Assembly: GCA_016202795.1 (NCBI GenBank)
Contig: JACQNY010000083.1
Coordinates: 1-15,662 of the forward strand
Reading direction: 5' to 3'
Origin: Candidatus Aenigmatarchaeota archaeon
GTDB lineage: Archaea; Aenigmatarchaeota; Aenigmatarchaeia; JACPZZ01
DNA: 15,662 bases
Translations under genes and position numbers: made by a program
Shown: in pieces, positions 1-9,000 of the stretch
How the letters are laid out: every line of letters begins with the position of its first letter
How positions within the stretch are numbered: the stretch's first letter is position 1
The notes under the pieces: model-generated
Seen by the model: the letters and a program-made list of their open reading frames with translations, nothing else
What the model was told of the DNA's origin: nothing
Databases searched by the model: none

Positions 1-980
1 CAGGAGTTTTGAACAACATGGCCAATGAAAGCATCGGAATAGGATTTATAGCGAGTGCTGAGCCTATCAACGGCCTAATAGACGAAGTCCGCATTTACAA
101 TTACTCGATGAGCGCGCAGGAGATAAATGATTCCGCGCGCGGGGTTTGGATGGACTTGCCGGAAACGTACCCGAATGCGACGAACGTAACAGGTTTCGTG
201 AGATTGGGCGATGCGGTTAACGGAATAGAATTAACGCGCAACGGGAGTTATGTTGCTTACAGCAACGACTCCGCTCTTGTGGGTTGGTGGCATTTTGACA
301 ACGATACGAATGATTTCTCTGGTAGAAACAACAACGGCGTGATGGGCGGGGTTAATGCGACTTATACAACTGGAAAGATTAGGCAGGCGTTGAAGTTTGA
401 CGGTGTGGATGATTATGTCGCTGTAGCTGATTCATCGAGTCTAAATACATCAAACTTTACAATCGGGATATGGTTCAGAGCAAACAACGACGCCGTCAGC
501 TATACTAACACACTCCTAAACAGGCATGCCCAAACAGTAGGCCAAGGCCATTGGTGGGTACATACAGATTTGACTGGAATGCAATTTGGTTATTCGACCG
601 ATACAGACGTGCCTCAGGCGCAATGGAATATACAATTTTCCAAGAACACGTGGTACTATGCCGCTTTTGCCTACAGCAACACTACCGGAAATCTTACGTT
701 TTACCTAAACGGACAGGACTGGGGCGCCAATACAACAAACATGCTGCCGGTCACTTCCGGCACGCTGTATATCAGCACTTATCAAGGCATTCCCTCTTAC
801 GCATTTCACGGCGATATGGACGAAATAAAGATTTACAACCGTTCGCTGACCGCGGCTGAAATAAATACCTCATATCTTGCAGGGATAGGCCAGCATTATG
901 AATTATCCGCTGCCGGAATCTACCAGTACAACGCGACTTACCAGGAATCGCAGAATTATTCGGCGTACAATGTTTCGAAG
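1..980 (+). repeat. LamG super-repeat, copy 0 (left end cut)
   Basis: This is the partial first copy of the ~1.8-kb super-repeat inside the giant gene. It holds the end of an A-type LamG domain, the linker starting at 81 (DEVRIYNYS...GFVRLGD...VAY), a B-type LamG domain that opens with LVGWWHFD near 276, and the 30-codon link at 891-980 (QHYELSAAGIYQYNATY...). Confidence 0.8.
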
Positions 981-3900
981 ATTTTATCTGTTACGAGAGG
1001 AAACTCAAATATTACTGTAACATTCAACACGTCTTCCGGTTTCGCTTACGGCGACCCGCTTGCTGTGTGGGCTAACATTACTTCGAGATTGGGCGACCAG
1101 TTAGCGACGGTCGTTTTGTTAAGGAACAGCACAGAAGTGTCGAGAGCGATTGGCAATGTTTCCTCGAACATAACTTTAGCAGCGGGAATTTACAACTTCT
1201 CCGCTTACTATTCGGAATCGCAGAACTGGACTAACGCAACGGCGACAAATTCCTATTTCACTGTACAAAGGGCGACGCCGATACTCGGGATACGGACGAA
1301 CAATTCTTTCGGAACAGCTTCTGGTGCGGTTTTGTATTTGTCGTTTGATGAGAATACGACGCAGACGGTTAGAGATCAATCAGGTTTCGGGAACGACGGA
1401 ACGTGGACAGGCTCTGGGAATGTTACTCGCAATTTGACAGGCAGGTTTGGGAATGCGTTGCAGTTCGACGGCAAGGACGATTCCATAGACCTTGGCAATA
1501 GCAGCAGTATCGACAGATTCGGCAATGCAATAACAGTATCGGCTTGGGTTAATGTCAACGGTTCCTTTGGCAGCGGAGCTTACACTATCGTAAGAAGGGC
1601 GCCAGCCAACGGTCAAAAGGGTTATCTTTTGACTGTGACTACGGACAGGACCATACAATGGGCCTTGGGTAATGGAACCTTCCAAAGCCACACCAGCAAC
1701 AGTCCAATTTCGGCAAACACGTGGCATCATGTTGCCGGTACGTACGACGGAACTAACAAAAAAATATACATCGACGGTGTGCAGGACAGGAGCGATTCGG
1801 TAAGCGGCAGCATCAGCTCCGAACAATCCAATCTTTTCGTAGGCTCCACTGCCTCGTTAGGCCAGTTCATGAACGGCACGATAGACGAAGTCCGCATATA
1901 CAATTATTCGATGTCAGCGCAGGAGATAAACGATTCCGCGCGCGGCGTGTGGAACGACCTGCCGGAAACATACCCGAACGCGACGAACGTGACTGGTTTT
2001 GTGCGATTAGGCGACGCGGTTAACGGGATTGAGTTGACAAGGAACGGAAGTTATGTCGCTTACACCAACGACTCCGCTCTTGTCGGCTGGTGGCATTTCG
2101 ACAATAACACGAACGACTTTTCAGGTTGGAATAATCCGGGAACGATGACTGGTGCGAATGCGACTTATACAACTGGAAAGATTAGACAGGCATTGAAGTT
2201 TGACGGGGTGGAGGATTTTGTTGGAATTCCTGATTCGTCATCTCTAAGGAATTTCACCCGCATGGCTGTGTCATTCTGGTTCACAACAAACACGACCGAT
2301 ATCGGAGCCGGCTCATTCCTTATTAACAAAGACGTTAATAACGGCTGGTATTTCCAAGCTAACAACCTCTATATTGGAGGTTTCCTTAACGGCACTCTGG
2401 GCACGGTTTCTGCAGACCAGTGGCATCACGGAGCGTTCACTTACAACACCACCCATGTTGTTGTGTACAGGGACGGGCAAGAGCAATCTGTGTACGCACG
2501 CACAGGCCAGATCCCCTCTGCCGATGTGCCGGGTTCCTTGACAATTGGGAGCAGGGGCGCTTCGGCGACTTCGCTAAACGGTTCGATAGACGAGGTGAAG
2601 GTATACAACCGTTCATTATCCGCACGCGAAATACAACTGGAATATCAACGCGGAATCGGCGAACACGATGAATTATCCGCAGCCGGCATCTACCAGTACA
2701 ACGTAACGTACCAGGAGTCGCAGAATTATTCGGCGTACAATGTTTCGAAGGTGCTGAACATACCGCAAGGGAATCCGAACATCGCATTATTCTTAAACGG
2801 GACGCAAGCTGATGTTACATCATATGTATATGGCAATCCGACAAACGCAACCGCGTTCCGCACATCAATTTTGTACAACAACGAAGGAACCTTGCAGTTG
2901 TGGCGCAATTCAACATCTTTAGGAACCGGAGGGCCGGGAAATGTTTCCGAAAATGTAATTTTGCCGGCAGGCCCGAACAACTACTCAGCGATTTTGATAA
3001 ACGTTGCGAATTACACGTATTCCAATGTTTCGTACGTGATGTTCATACAGAAAGCGACGCCGATACTCGGGATACAGAACAACAATTCTAACGGAACAAC
3101 CGGAATGTCCGGTTCTGTTTTGTATCTTTCGTTTGATGAAAACACGACCGGAATTTCTTACGACCAGTCCGGTTTCAGGAATGACGCGACATGGACAGGC
3201 GGGGCGAATAATGTTACGAGGAATTTAACAGGACGTTTCGGCAACGCGCTGACGTTTGACGGAACTGATGACTTTGCGGCGACATCAAGATACGTCAACT
3301 TATCTTCGGCGTTCTCCGTGTCTTTCTGGGTGAACCCAAGCTCCTCGGCCGGCTATCAGCCACCGATTGCCAAATGGAACGACATTGCGACCGCTGACAG
3401 GAGCTGGATAATATACACTTCCGAGAACGGCGACGGCAATTTCAGGATGCTTATCAGCTCTGATGGATCATCATCCTACCAAGGGCTGGACAGCTCCACA
3501 TCAATACCATTGGGCGCATGGAGCCACATAGCCGTGACGTATGACGGGAGCAATGTGCTGAGATGGTACCTGGACGGCGTGCTTAGGGACACGAACAGCA
3601 CTACAGGGACAATTTACAACAGCGGTGCGTGGATAAACGTAGCCGCGGAAACTGCGCGCGGCAGCTATTTCAAAGGAACCATAGACGAAGTCCGCATATA
3701 CAATTATTCGATGAGCGCTGCGGAGATAAACGACTCGGCGCGCGGCGTGTTCAAAGACATACCGCTTATTTATCATGCGCCTGTTAATACGACTGCGTTT
3801 GTGAGGTTGGGAGATGTAAATAATCCAATTTCGCTGGAACGCAATGGAACGCCGGTTGCTTACACAAATGATTCGCAGCTTGTCGGCTGGTGGCATTTTG

Positions 3901-6900
3901 ATGAGGCTAACGCTGTCGCCAATACGGTTGCCAACGACTCGAGCGGATGGAATAACCAAGGGACGTTGGTGAGCGGCGTTAATCATACCGCAGGCAAGTT
4001 CGGGAACGCGCTGAGTTTTGACAAGACCACTTTACAATATGTGAACATCACACCAAATACCGCAGGCGGTTTCAATTACCTCAAGGACAGGTTTTCGGTC
4101 ACGGTATGGGTGAATGTGAAGACAGTGATTGGAAATCAAAGGATCGTGCAGATAGGTTACCCATTTGCGGGTGCAGGTGGAAATGGAAGCATTTTATACA
4201 TAGATTCTTTTAACGATGCTATCTTTACTGTTACACATGGTACATCACAAATTACTGCAAACTCAACGGCTGGAAAAGTTGCGAGTGATCAATGGGCTTA
4301 TGTGGCAGGAACTTACGACGGGGACAACGTAAGGCTTTACGTAAACGGCACTTTGATAACAAACGCGCAAATATCCAACTTCACGCTAAATGCGACTTAC
4401 GCTTCTATAAGTTCGTGGCAGACCAGCAGGATGAACGGAACAATCGACGAGGTGAAAATATACAACAGGACTTTGTCGGCGGGAGAAATACAAAATGAAT
4501 ACCTTCGCGGCGTCGGCCAGCATTATGAATTATCCGCTGCCGGAATCTACCAGTACAACGTAACGTACCAGGAGTCGCAAAACTATTCGGCGTACAACGT
4601 CTCGAAGATACTGAACATCGAGAAAGCGCAATCGGTTGCGACGCTGCATTTGAACGATACTAATGCGAACAGAGATTACAACCGCAGCGAATGGATAAAC
4701 GCCACGGGCTATTTGTCAACGCCGCTTGGGTTCTTTTCCTGGGAGACCAAATTGTTGAACCTAACATTCAACTACACGCAGACCTATTCGACAAACTACA
4801 CTGCTTTAGGGATAATCACGGGCGCGAACAACACGATTTACAATATCACGTCCAACGATGTGCCCGGCGGCTACAACTTTACGCTTTGGTTTGACGGCGA
4901 CCAGAATTATTCCGCGTCGTCGGCGTCATGGATAGCCGGCGTTTACGGCAATTTGTGGGTCGGTCTGATCAATCCCTCGACGACGTATTACACATACGCC
5001 CAGAACATTTCGTTAAACGTTACTGTGCGCGACTTTTTGCGCAATGATGAGATAAGCTCGTTAAACGTCACGATGAACTTGACGAGTTTGTACGCGAACA
5101 AGTTCAAGAATGTTCCGTATTACTCGCGCAATGTCAGCATGATCAACATAAACATCGGGAATTATTCAGGACAATATAATATCACGGACATACACGCGGG
5201 CAATTACAGCTTGAATTACACTGCTGCGCGCGCGTTCTATCGCACCGGGCGAAACTTTACAACAATTTACGTAAACGAAAGCACGCTGGCGAATATGACA
5301 TCGATGTTCGTTAATGTGACAGCGAATGTTACGCAGAACCAGGGCGTTTTAGTCAACGGCACAATTGTGCGGTTAGGCAACATTGAGATCAACGGGACAT
5401 TGGACATCACGATAAAGAATGTTGTGCAGGACAATGTCGGCTTGATAGTTGCGAATTCTTCGGCTCTTGACAGTTACGAGTATTTGTACAATTCCACGCT
5501 AACGACAGCAGGCTACAATGTAACGCTCGTTGACGACGACACTGTAAACGCGAACACATGGACGCCGTCGCTGTACAATGTGATTGTGTGGGCTGAAGCG
5601 TCGTACGATAATTTCTTCCTTCAATACATTGATAACAACATCTGGTCGCAGGTGACTGGCGGTAAACCATTAGTCATGACGTATTACGGAATGATAAAAG
5701 GCGCGGTTGATTTAAACTTGTCGAGCGGCTGGGGCGGGCGCTTCCAGCGCGACGTTAATGTGAAAGTCCCGCACGCGGTTACGGACAGTTATAACAACAC
5801 CAACGTCTCGGACGTGCAGGACGTCACGTACAACTCATTGTACTTGTTTGATTTCCGCGGCACTGAACTGGCCGATGACGGGACGTCCGGAAGAACGATC
5901 ATAGGCGTTAATAACACGAACAGCGGGCGGATTGTAGTTTACGGGCCTTATCGTGCCACATATTGGACTACAGAAGCGAAGGACATGTTCTTGCGCAGCG
6001 TTTATTGGGCGATTTACGGCGCAGAGCAGACAACATTCCCGCAAGTCCATAACATCACAGTTCCGTACACATTCGAGGATCATTTCAACGAGTCTGACGG
6101 AACAGCCGAAGGCTGGAACGCGACGATAGGGTCGTGGATAGTGCAGAACGGCGTTTACATACAAACAGCCAACGCGTCCGCAGACGCGAGCACGGTCACG
6201 AAATTGAAAAACAATTCCTACTGGAATGATTACACGGTTTCACTGCGGTTTAACATGCTTGGCGGGGTTGCGAATGTAACGCAGGTTTACTTCCGTCATG
6301 AAAATTCGACGCGTTACTACATGTTGAACATCTCGTCGAACGGAGAATTTGCGATTTACAAGAACAACCGGACTGCGTTTAACATCACGGACAACTCTGC
6401 GAACACGATAACTATTTCGAAGGACACGTGGTATACGTTAAACATCACTGTGCGCGAAAATAAACTGGAAGCGGAGATAGGCGGGCTCGGAAGAATTAAC
6501 ACAACGGAAATATACGACCCGATTGTCGGCGGAACAATCGCATTGGGCACGCACCGCTCGAGCTCGCGCTTCGATGATGTTGCAATTTATCATCATGACG
6601 GCGGATACAAAGGCGGGACTTATTACTTCAAGCGCGAATGGCCTGTCGGCACGCAATCGCCGGGGACATACCGCGCTACTGCGCAGTTTACGTATTACAA
6701 CCACACAGGAAACCGCACAATACTGGCGAGCAGCGTAGATTTCAATATTACGTCGAATTTGACAGCGCAGATAAACATCACGCTGAACTCGACGCTGCTG
6801 ACGTTCAGGAACGTGGTTAATGTAAACGGCAACGTAACCGCTGGAGGAAACTTGGGTGTTACAGGAAACTTCACGCTTTCAGTTTGGAACGCAACACATG

Positions 6901-8609
6901 AGATAACTAACTTCAAGAACTTGTCCGTGTCTGTAACGCCATCGTCGCTGTACACGATCAATGACAACTGGAACGATTTCTATAACAGGTCAGGAAATTA
7001 CTCTGTCCGCGCTAACTACACATGGGTCGGAGGAGCTGCGTACGAACGCGCTAACTTTACAGTTTCGTTCAACGTTTCAGCTGACGTTAACATAACGCTG
7101 GACGCGCCGAAATACAATTCCTCGAGAAACGTGACTGTTAATGTGACTGTGAATAATCCCACGGAAACGGCGATAACGACATTAACGATCGCGTGCACTG
7201 TCAACGATTACAACAGCGCTCTAGTCGCTTCGTCAGCGACAAATCCGGATATCGGCAACAGGACAATAGGCGTGATAAATGCGAATTCTGTCAAGGCGAA
7301 CCACACAACCTGGAATGTGAGCGCGAACAACGCAGGAACATATTCGATGCGCTGCAACGTGAGCGATCAATCCGGTTTACTGGGATTTGACGTCAAGACG
7401 TTTGACATAACAAGGATTAATGCAACATTGCCAACGCTGGCAGTTAACAGGTCAACTAACTACACGGTCAACGATGCTGTCGGAATACAAGGCAACATAA
7501 CATCAGTGGGCGGGATAAATGTTTCCGGAAGGTTGGTTATTGAAGTTTACAACGCGTCGCAGAGGATCGAACAGGTTTACTCGCAGAACGTTATTACGGC
7601 CGGCGTGTTAAATTACCTGAACATAACCAACCTTAACCTGACTTTCCGCACGTATAAAAACTTCACAGGGACATACACATTGAACGCGACGTTCAATTAT
7701 ACGAATGAGACGGGCTCGCAGGTTGTAAGAAATATCACCACGCAGTTCAATATCAGTTCGAACACGAACGCAACGATAACATCGTCTTCGAACAGGGCGA
7801 CGTACGGGACGTCGGACACGGCTGTTTTAACAACAACAGTCACTTCGACGGCTAACGAAGCGATTACGAACGGCAATTTAACAGTCTACATATTCAACTC
7901 GACGACGTTTACGCAAACGTACAGGCAGTATTGGAACTCCACATTGTTGAACATATCGCAGGGCGGGTCTGCTACACAATCGGACACGATTGCGTTAACA
8001 AATTTCTTCGCAGGCACGCAGTACATATTCGCGAACTTCACATTTGGCTCCCAAAATGTCAACGTCACGAATACATTCACAGTGTCTGTGATTGTGCCTT
8101 CGACGAATTTAACGGTAAGGTTCTTCATAGCCGACAACACCAGCAATATGATTTACACCACAACATCAGGCGAAATTCCTGCGAACAAGACAAACGCAAC
8201 CACAGAATGGAACGGCCGCTGGATAGTTTCGTTCTTCAACGACTCTGTTATCGGATTGTATGGCACAGGCGGCGGCGTTTCTGTTTCAGCATCGAACACA
8301 ACAATGGAGCACAGGATAAACGTCAACGGACTGATACGCGAAAGCAGGATCTATGCAATTGTCACAAAAGGAACAAGAGCGTCGTTCCAGAACCGCGCTG
8401 AATTATTGGATAGCGGAGAATTTACAACACAGATAAATCCGTCGTTCGGTTATCCTTTGCGCGACAAGAATTTGCTGTCTTTGAAGCTGAAATACAGCGA
8501 CATAGACGTGCAAGGCACAGAAACGCTGAAGAAAGGCACGTACAAGCTGCGCATAGAAAACAACGGCACGAGCGGCGGGAAGACGCTGATAAGCATTACG
8601 GTAATCTGA
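1..8609 (+). CDS. Giant LamG-repeat surface/secreted glycoprotein, 5' partial
   Basis: This frame is open to the left edge (codons from position 3). The TTG at 9 is not a convincing start, because the protein begins inside the end of a LamG-like jellyroll, so the true N-terminus and any signal peptide lie outside the window. About 2870 residues are visible. LamG-like (concanavalin A-like, Laminin_G_3 type) domains lie at about 1-145 (end only), 276-880, 1320-1950, 2076-2655, 3108-3745 and 3879-4515. They show the family hallmarks FDG-x-DD and GTIDEVRIYNRSLSAAEI-like endings. Next come beta-sandwich sequence (4620-5415), a Rossmann-like domain (5416-6045), a seventh jellyroll-like domain (6061-6600) and Asn/Thr/Ser-rich Ig-like sequence (6610-8606). 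N-x-S/T sequons are very dense: I count 29 in the first ~440 residues. No C-terminal membrane helix or sorting motif is visible. Likely role is cell-surface adhesion or glycan binding, which is inferred from the domains only. Confidence 0.9.
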   Translation, partial: GVLNNMANESIGIGFIASAEPINGLIDEVRIYNYSMSAQEINDSARGVWMDLPETYPNATNVTGFVRLGDAVNGIELTRNGSYVAYSNDSALVGWWHFDNDTNDFSGRNNNGVMGGVNATYTTGKIRQALKFDGVDDYVAVADSSSLNTSNFTIGIWFRANNDAVSYTNTLLNRHAQTVGQGHWWVHTDLTGMQFGYSTDTDVPQAQWNIQFSKNTWYYAAFAYSNTTGNLTFYLNGQDWGANTTNMLPVTSGTLYISTYQGIPSYAFHGDMDEIKIYNRSLTAAEINTSYLAGIGQHYELSAAGIYQYNATYQESQNYSAYNVSKILSVTRGNSNITVTFNTSSGFAYGDPLAVWANITSRLGDQLATVVLLRNSTEVSRAIGNVSSNITLAAGIYNFSAYYSESQNWTNATATNSYFTVQRATPILGIRTNNSFGTASGAVLYLSFDENTTQTVRDQSGFGNDGTWTGSGNVTRNLTGRFGNALQFDGKDDSIDLGNSSSIDRFGNAITVSAWVNVNGSFGSGAYTIVRRAPANGQKGYLLTVTTDRTIQWALGNGTFQSHTSNSPISANTWHHVAGTYDGTNKKIYIDGVQDRSDSVSGSISSEQSNLFVGSTASLGQFMNGTIDEVRIYNYSMSAQEINDSARGVWNDLPETYPNATNVTGFVRLGDAVNGIELTRNGSYVAYTNDSALVGWWHFDNNTNDFSGWNNPGTMTGANATYTTGKIRQALKFDGVEDFVGIPDSSSLRNFTRMAVSFWFTTNTTDIGAGSFLINKDVNNGWYFQANNLYIGGFLNGTLGTVSADQWHHGAFTYNTTHVVVYRDGQEQSVYARTGQIPSADVPGSLTIGSRGASATSLNGSIDEVKVYNRSLSAREIQLEYQRGIGEHDELSAAGIYQYNVTYQESQNYSAYNVSKVLNIPQGNPNIALFLNGTQADVTSYVYGNPTNATAFRTSILYNNEGTLQLWRNSTSLGTGGPGNVSENVILPAGPNNYSAILINVANYTYSNVSYVMFIQKATPILGIQNNNSNGTTGMSGSVLYLSFDENTTGISYDQSGFRNDATWTGGANNVTRNLTGRFGNALTFDGTDDFAATSRYVNLSSAFSVSFWVNPSSSAGYQPPIAKWNDIATADRSWIIYTSENGDGNFRMLISSDGSSSYQGLDSSTSIPLGAWSHIAVTYDGSNVLRWYLDGVLRDTNSTTGTIYNSGAWINVAAETARGSYFKGTIDEVRIYNYSMSAAEINDSARGVFKDIPLIYHAPVNTTAFVRLGDVNNPISLERNGTPVAYTNDSQLVGWWHFDEANAVANTVANDSSGWNNQGTLVSGVNHTAGKFGNALSFDKTTLQYVNITPNTAGGFNYLKDRFSVTVWVNVKTVIGNQRIVQIGYPFAGAGGNGSILYIDSFNDAIFTVTHGTSQITANSTAGKVASDQWAYVAGTYDGDNVRLYVNGTLITNAQISNFTLNATYASISSWQTSRMNGTIDEVKIYNRTLSAGEIQNEYLRGVGQHYELSAAGIYQYNVTYQESQNYSAYNVSKILNIEKAQSVATLHLNDTNANRDYNRSEWINATGYLSTPLGFFSWETKLLNLTFNYTQTYSTNYTALGIITGANNTIYNITSNDVPGGYNFTLWFDGDQNYSASSASWIAGVYGNLWVGLINPSTTYYTYAQNISLNVTVRDFLRNDEISSLNVTMNLTSLYANKFKNVPYYSRNVSMININIGNYSGQYNITDIHAGNYSLNYTAARAFYRTGRNFTTIYVNESTLANMTSMFVNVTANVTQNQGVLVNGTIVRLGNIEINGTLDITIKNVVQDNVGLIVANSSALDSYEYLYNSTLTTAGYNVTLVDDDTVNANTWTPSLYNVIVWAEASYDNFFLQYIDNNIWSQVTGGKPLVMTYYGMIKGAVDLNLSSGWGGRFQRDVNVKVPHAVTDSYNNTNVSDVQDVTYNSLYLFDFRGTELADDGTSGRTIIGVNNTNSGRIVVYGPYRATYWTTEAKDMFLRSVYWAIYGAEQTTFPQVHNITVPYTFEDHFNESDGTAEGWNATIGSWIVQNGVYIQTANASADASTVTKLKNNSYWNDYTVSLRFNMLGGVANVTQVYFRHENSTRYYMLNISSNGEFAIYKNNRTAFNITDNSANTITISKDTWYTLNITVRENKLEAEIGGLGRINTTEIYDPIVGGTIALGTHRSSSRFDDVAIYHHDGGYKGGTYYFKREWPVGTQSPGTYRATAQFTYYNHTGNRTILASSVDFNITSNLTAQINITLNSTLLTFRNVVNVNGNVTAGGNLGVTGNFTLSVWNATHEITNFKNLSVSVTPSSLYTINDNWNDFYNRSGNYSVRANYTWVGGAAYERANFTVSFNVSADVNITLDAPKYNSSRNVTVNVTVNNPTETAITTLTIACTVNDYNSALVASSATNPDIGNRTIGVINANSVKANHTTWNVSANNAGTYSMRCNVSDQSGLLGFDVKTFDITRINATLPTLAVNRSTNYTVNDAVGIQGNITSVGGINVSGRLVIEVYNASQRIEQVYSQNVITAGVLNYLNITNLNLTFRTYKNFTGTYTLNATFNYTNETGSQVVRNITTQFNISSNTNATITSSSNRATYGTSDTAVLTTTVTSTANEAITNGNLTVYIFNSTTFTQTYRQYWNSTLLNISQGGSATQSDTIALTNFFAGTQYIFANFTFGSQNVNVTNTFTVSVIVPSTNLTVRFFIADNTSNMIYTTTSGEIPANKTNATTEWNGRWIVSFFNDSVIGLYGTGGGVSVSASNTTMEHRINVNGLIRESRIYAIVTKGTRASFQNRAELLDSGEFTTQINPSFGYPLRDKNLLSLKLKYSDIDVQGTETLKKGTYKLRIENNGTSGGKTLISITVI
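1320..2750 (+). repeat. LamG super-repeat, copy 1
   Basis: A-type LamG opens with SGAVLYLSFDENTT at 1320. The linker starts at 1884, the B-type LamG near 2076, and the 30-codon link is at 2661-2750. The 333 bp from 1884 to 2216 align without gaps to 81-413 (offset 1803 bp) and the encoded proteins are nearly identical through the shared linker. Many third-codon differences show that the duplication is not brand new. Confidence 0.85.
3108..4607 (+). repeat. LamG super-repeat, copy 2
   Basis: A-type LamG opens with SGSVLYLSFDENTT near 3110. The linker motif starts at 3684 (1800 bp after copy 1) and then diverges more than copies 0 and 1 do from each other. B-type LamG begins near 3879. The 30-codon link at 4518-4607 is very close to those at 891-980 and 2661-2750, differing mainly at synonymous positions. 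Confidence 0.8.
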
Positions 8610-8619
8610 GAATCTGACT

Positions 8620-8650
8620 GAAACAGATGCTATTAGTATGCATCTGTTTC
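8620..8650 (+). promoter_or_regulatory. Perfect 11-bp inverted repeat / RNA hairpin
   Basis: GAAACAGATGC at 8620-8630 and GCATCTGTTTC at 8640-8650 are perfect reverse complements around a 9-nt loop. The element starts 11 nt after the stop of the giant gene and ends 5 nt before the GGAGA ribosome-binding site of the winged-helix gene. No T-tract follows, so a simple intrinsic terminator is not obvious. It could protect or process the 3' end of the giant mRNA, control translation of the next gene, or act as a dimeric operator for that regulator. Confidence 0.7.
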
Positions 8651-8665
8651 TAACTGGAGATCAAC

Positions 8666-8878
8666 ATGTCAAAGAAACGGAAATTCGAGGGGACCGAGGA
8701 AACAATATTGAACAGCCTTCGGAACGCGGCGGAATGGGGGATGACGATAGAGGAGGTTGCAAAGAAAAATAAGATTAACCGCGTCACGGCGTCGAAGTAT
8801 CTTGCGATCATGGAAGTGAAAGGCCTTGTTATCCTGCGGATCGTCGGACGCGCAAAGCTGTATTCTTTGAAAAAATGA
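8666..8878 (+). CDS. Small winged-helix DNA-binding protein
   Basis: The product is 70 residues and probably a transcription regulator. A helix-turn-helix is readable at residues 25-55 (GMTIEEVAKKNKINRVTASKYL, with the recognition helix around NRVTASKYL), followed by a short wing (residues 57-68, ILRIVGRAKLYSL). The N-terminus is basic (MSKKRK). It has no sensor, metal-binding or membrane segment, so it is little more than one wHTH domain and probably works as a dimer. The ATG is well supported by GGAGA at 8656-8660 with 5-nt spacing. No clear TATA box lies just upstream, so it may be read through from the giant gene or start inside its 3' end. Targets are unknown; the hairpin directly upstream or the nearby toxin-antitoxin promoter are candidates. 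Confidence 0.8.
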   Translation: MSKKRKFEGTEETILNSLRNAAEWGMTIEEVAKKNKINRVTASKYLAIMEVKGLVILRIVGRAKLYSLKK

Positions 8879-8882
8879 AAAC

Positions 8883-8887
8883 TTTTT
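8883..8887 (+). terminator. Possible oligo-T terminator
   Basis: A run of five T lies 5 nt after the stop of the winged-helix gene. An imperfect inverted repeat follows (TCGGAATA / TATTaCCGA, about 8889-8906). Archaeal polymerase can terminate at short T-runs, so this is a plausible but weak terminator ahead of the mazE promoter. Confidence 0.3.
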
Positions 8888-8959
8888 ATCGGAATACTAT
8901 TACCGAAACGTAAATATACCCTTTATACGATGAATAAATATGCGGATAGATGTGCGCAG

Positions 8960-8967
8960 TTTATATA
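8960..8967 (+). promoter_or_regulatory. TATA box of the mazEF-hicB unit
   Basis: TTTATATA is a good archaeal TATA box. With the usual spacing, transcription would start near 8990, about 11 nt before the mazE ATG at 9001. This makes the in-frame upstream ATG at 8950 an unlikely start, because it would not be on the transcript. Confidence 0.65.
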
Positions 8968-8971
8968 CCTA

Positions 8972-8991
8972 AGTTATACATTAGTTATACA
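8972..8991 (+). promoter_or_regulatory. Tandem direct repeat, putative operator
   Basis: AGTTATACA occurs at 8972-8980 and again at 8983-8991, an 11-bp period (about one helical turn on the same DNA face). It lies between the TATA box and the expected start of transcription. That is where an autoregulating MazE/AbrB antitoxin, or another repressor, would block the polymerase. The repeat is seen directly; its function is inferred. Confidence 0.45.
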
Positions 8992-9000
8992 GTGAATGTT

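Noticed and set aside
3501..3986. 161-codon open frame on the - strand inside the giant gene
   Set aside because: It lies wholly opposite a continuous, well-supported coding frame with clear LamG motifs, and its translation shows no recognisable domain. The same holds for the - strand frames at 1380-1826 and 5835-6164.
891..4607. Regularly spaced repeats as a CRISPR array
   Set aside because: The repeats are 90-333 bp, ~1.8 kb apart, in frame, and differ at third codon positions; they are protein repeats, not CRISPR.
7931..8401. 156-codon + strand frame inside the giant gene
   Set aside because: It is an out-of-frame shadow of the giant gene with His/Arg/Cys-rich composition typical of frame-shifted coding sequence. 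The frame at 551-859 is rejected for the same reason.
8930..8995. Short 21-codon frame before mazE, possible leader peptide
   Set aside because: It spans the mazE TATA box and the putative operator and would end upstream of the real start; it has no ribosome-binding site and would not be on the mazE transcript.
8950..9000. 17-codon N-terminal extension of mazE
   Set aside because: The TATA box at 8960-8967 lies inside it, and AbrB-domain homology begins after ATG 9001.
8609..9000. tRNA, small RNA or insertion-sequence end in the spacer
   Set aside because: No cloverleaf, box C/D motif, transposase remnant or terminal inverted repeat pair could be found around the island; only the one hairpin and the promoter elements are supported.
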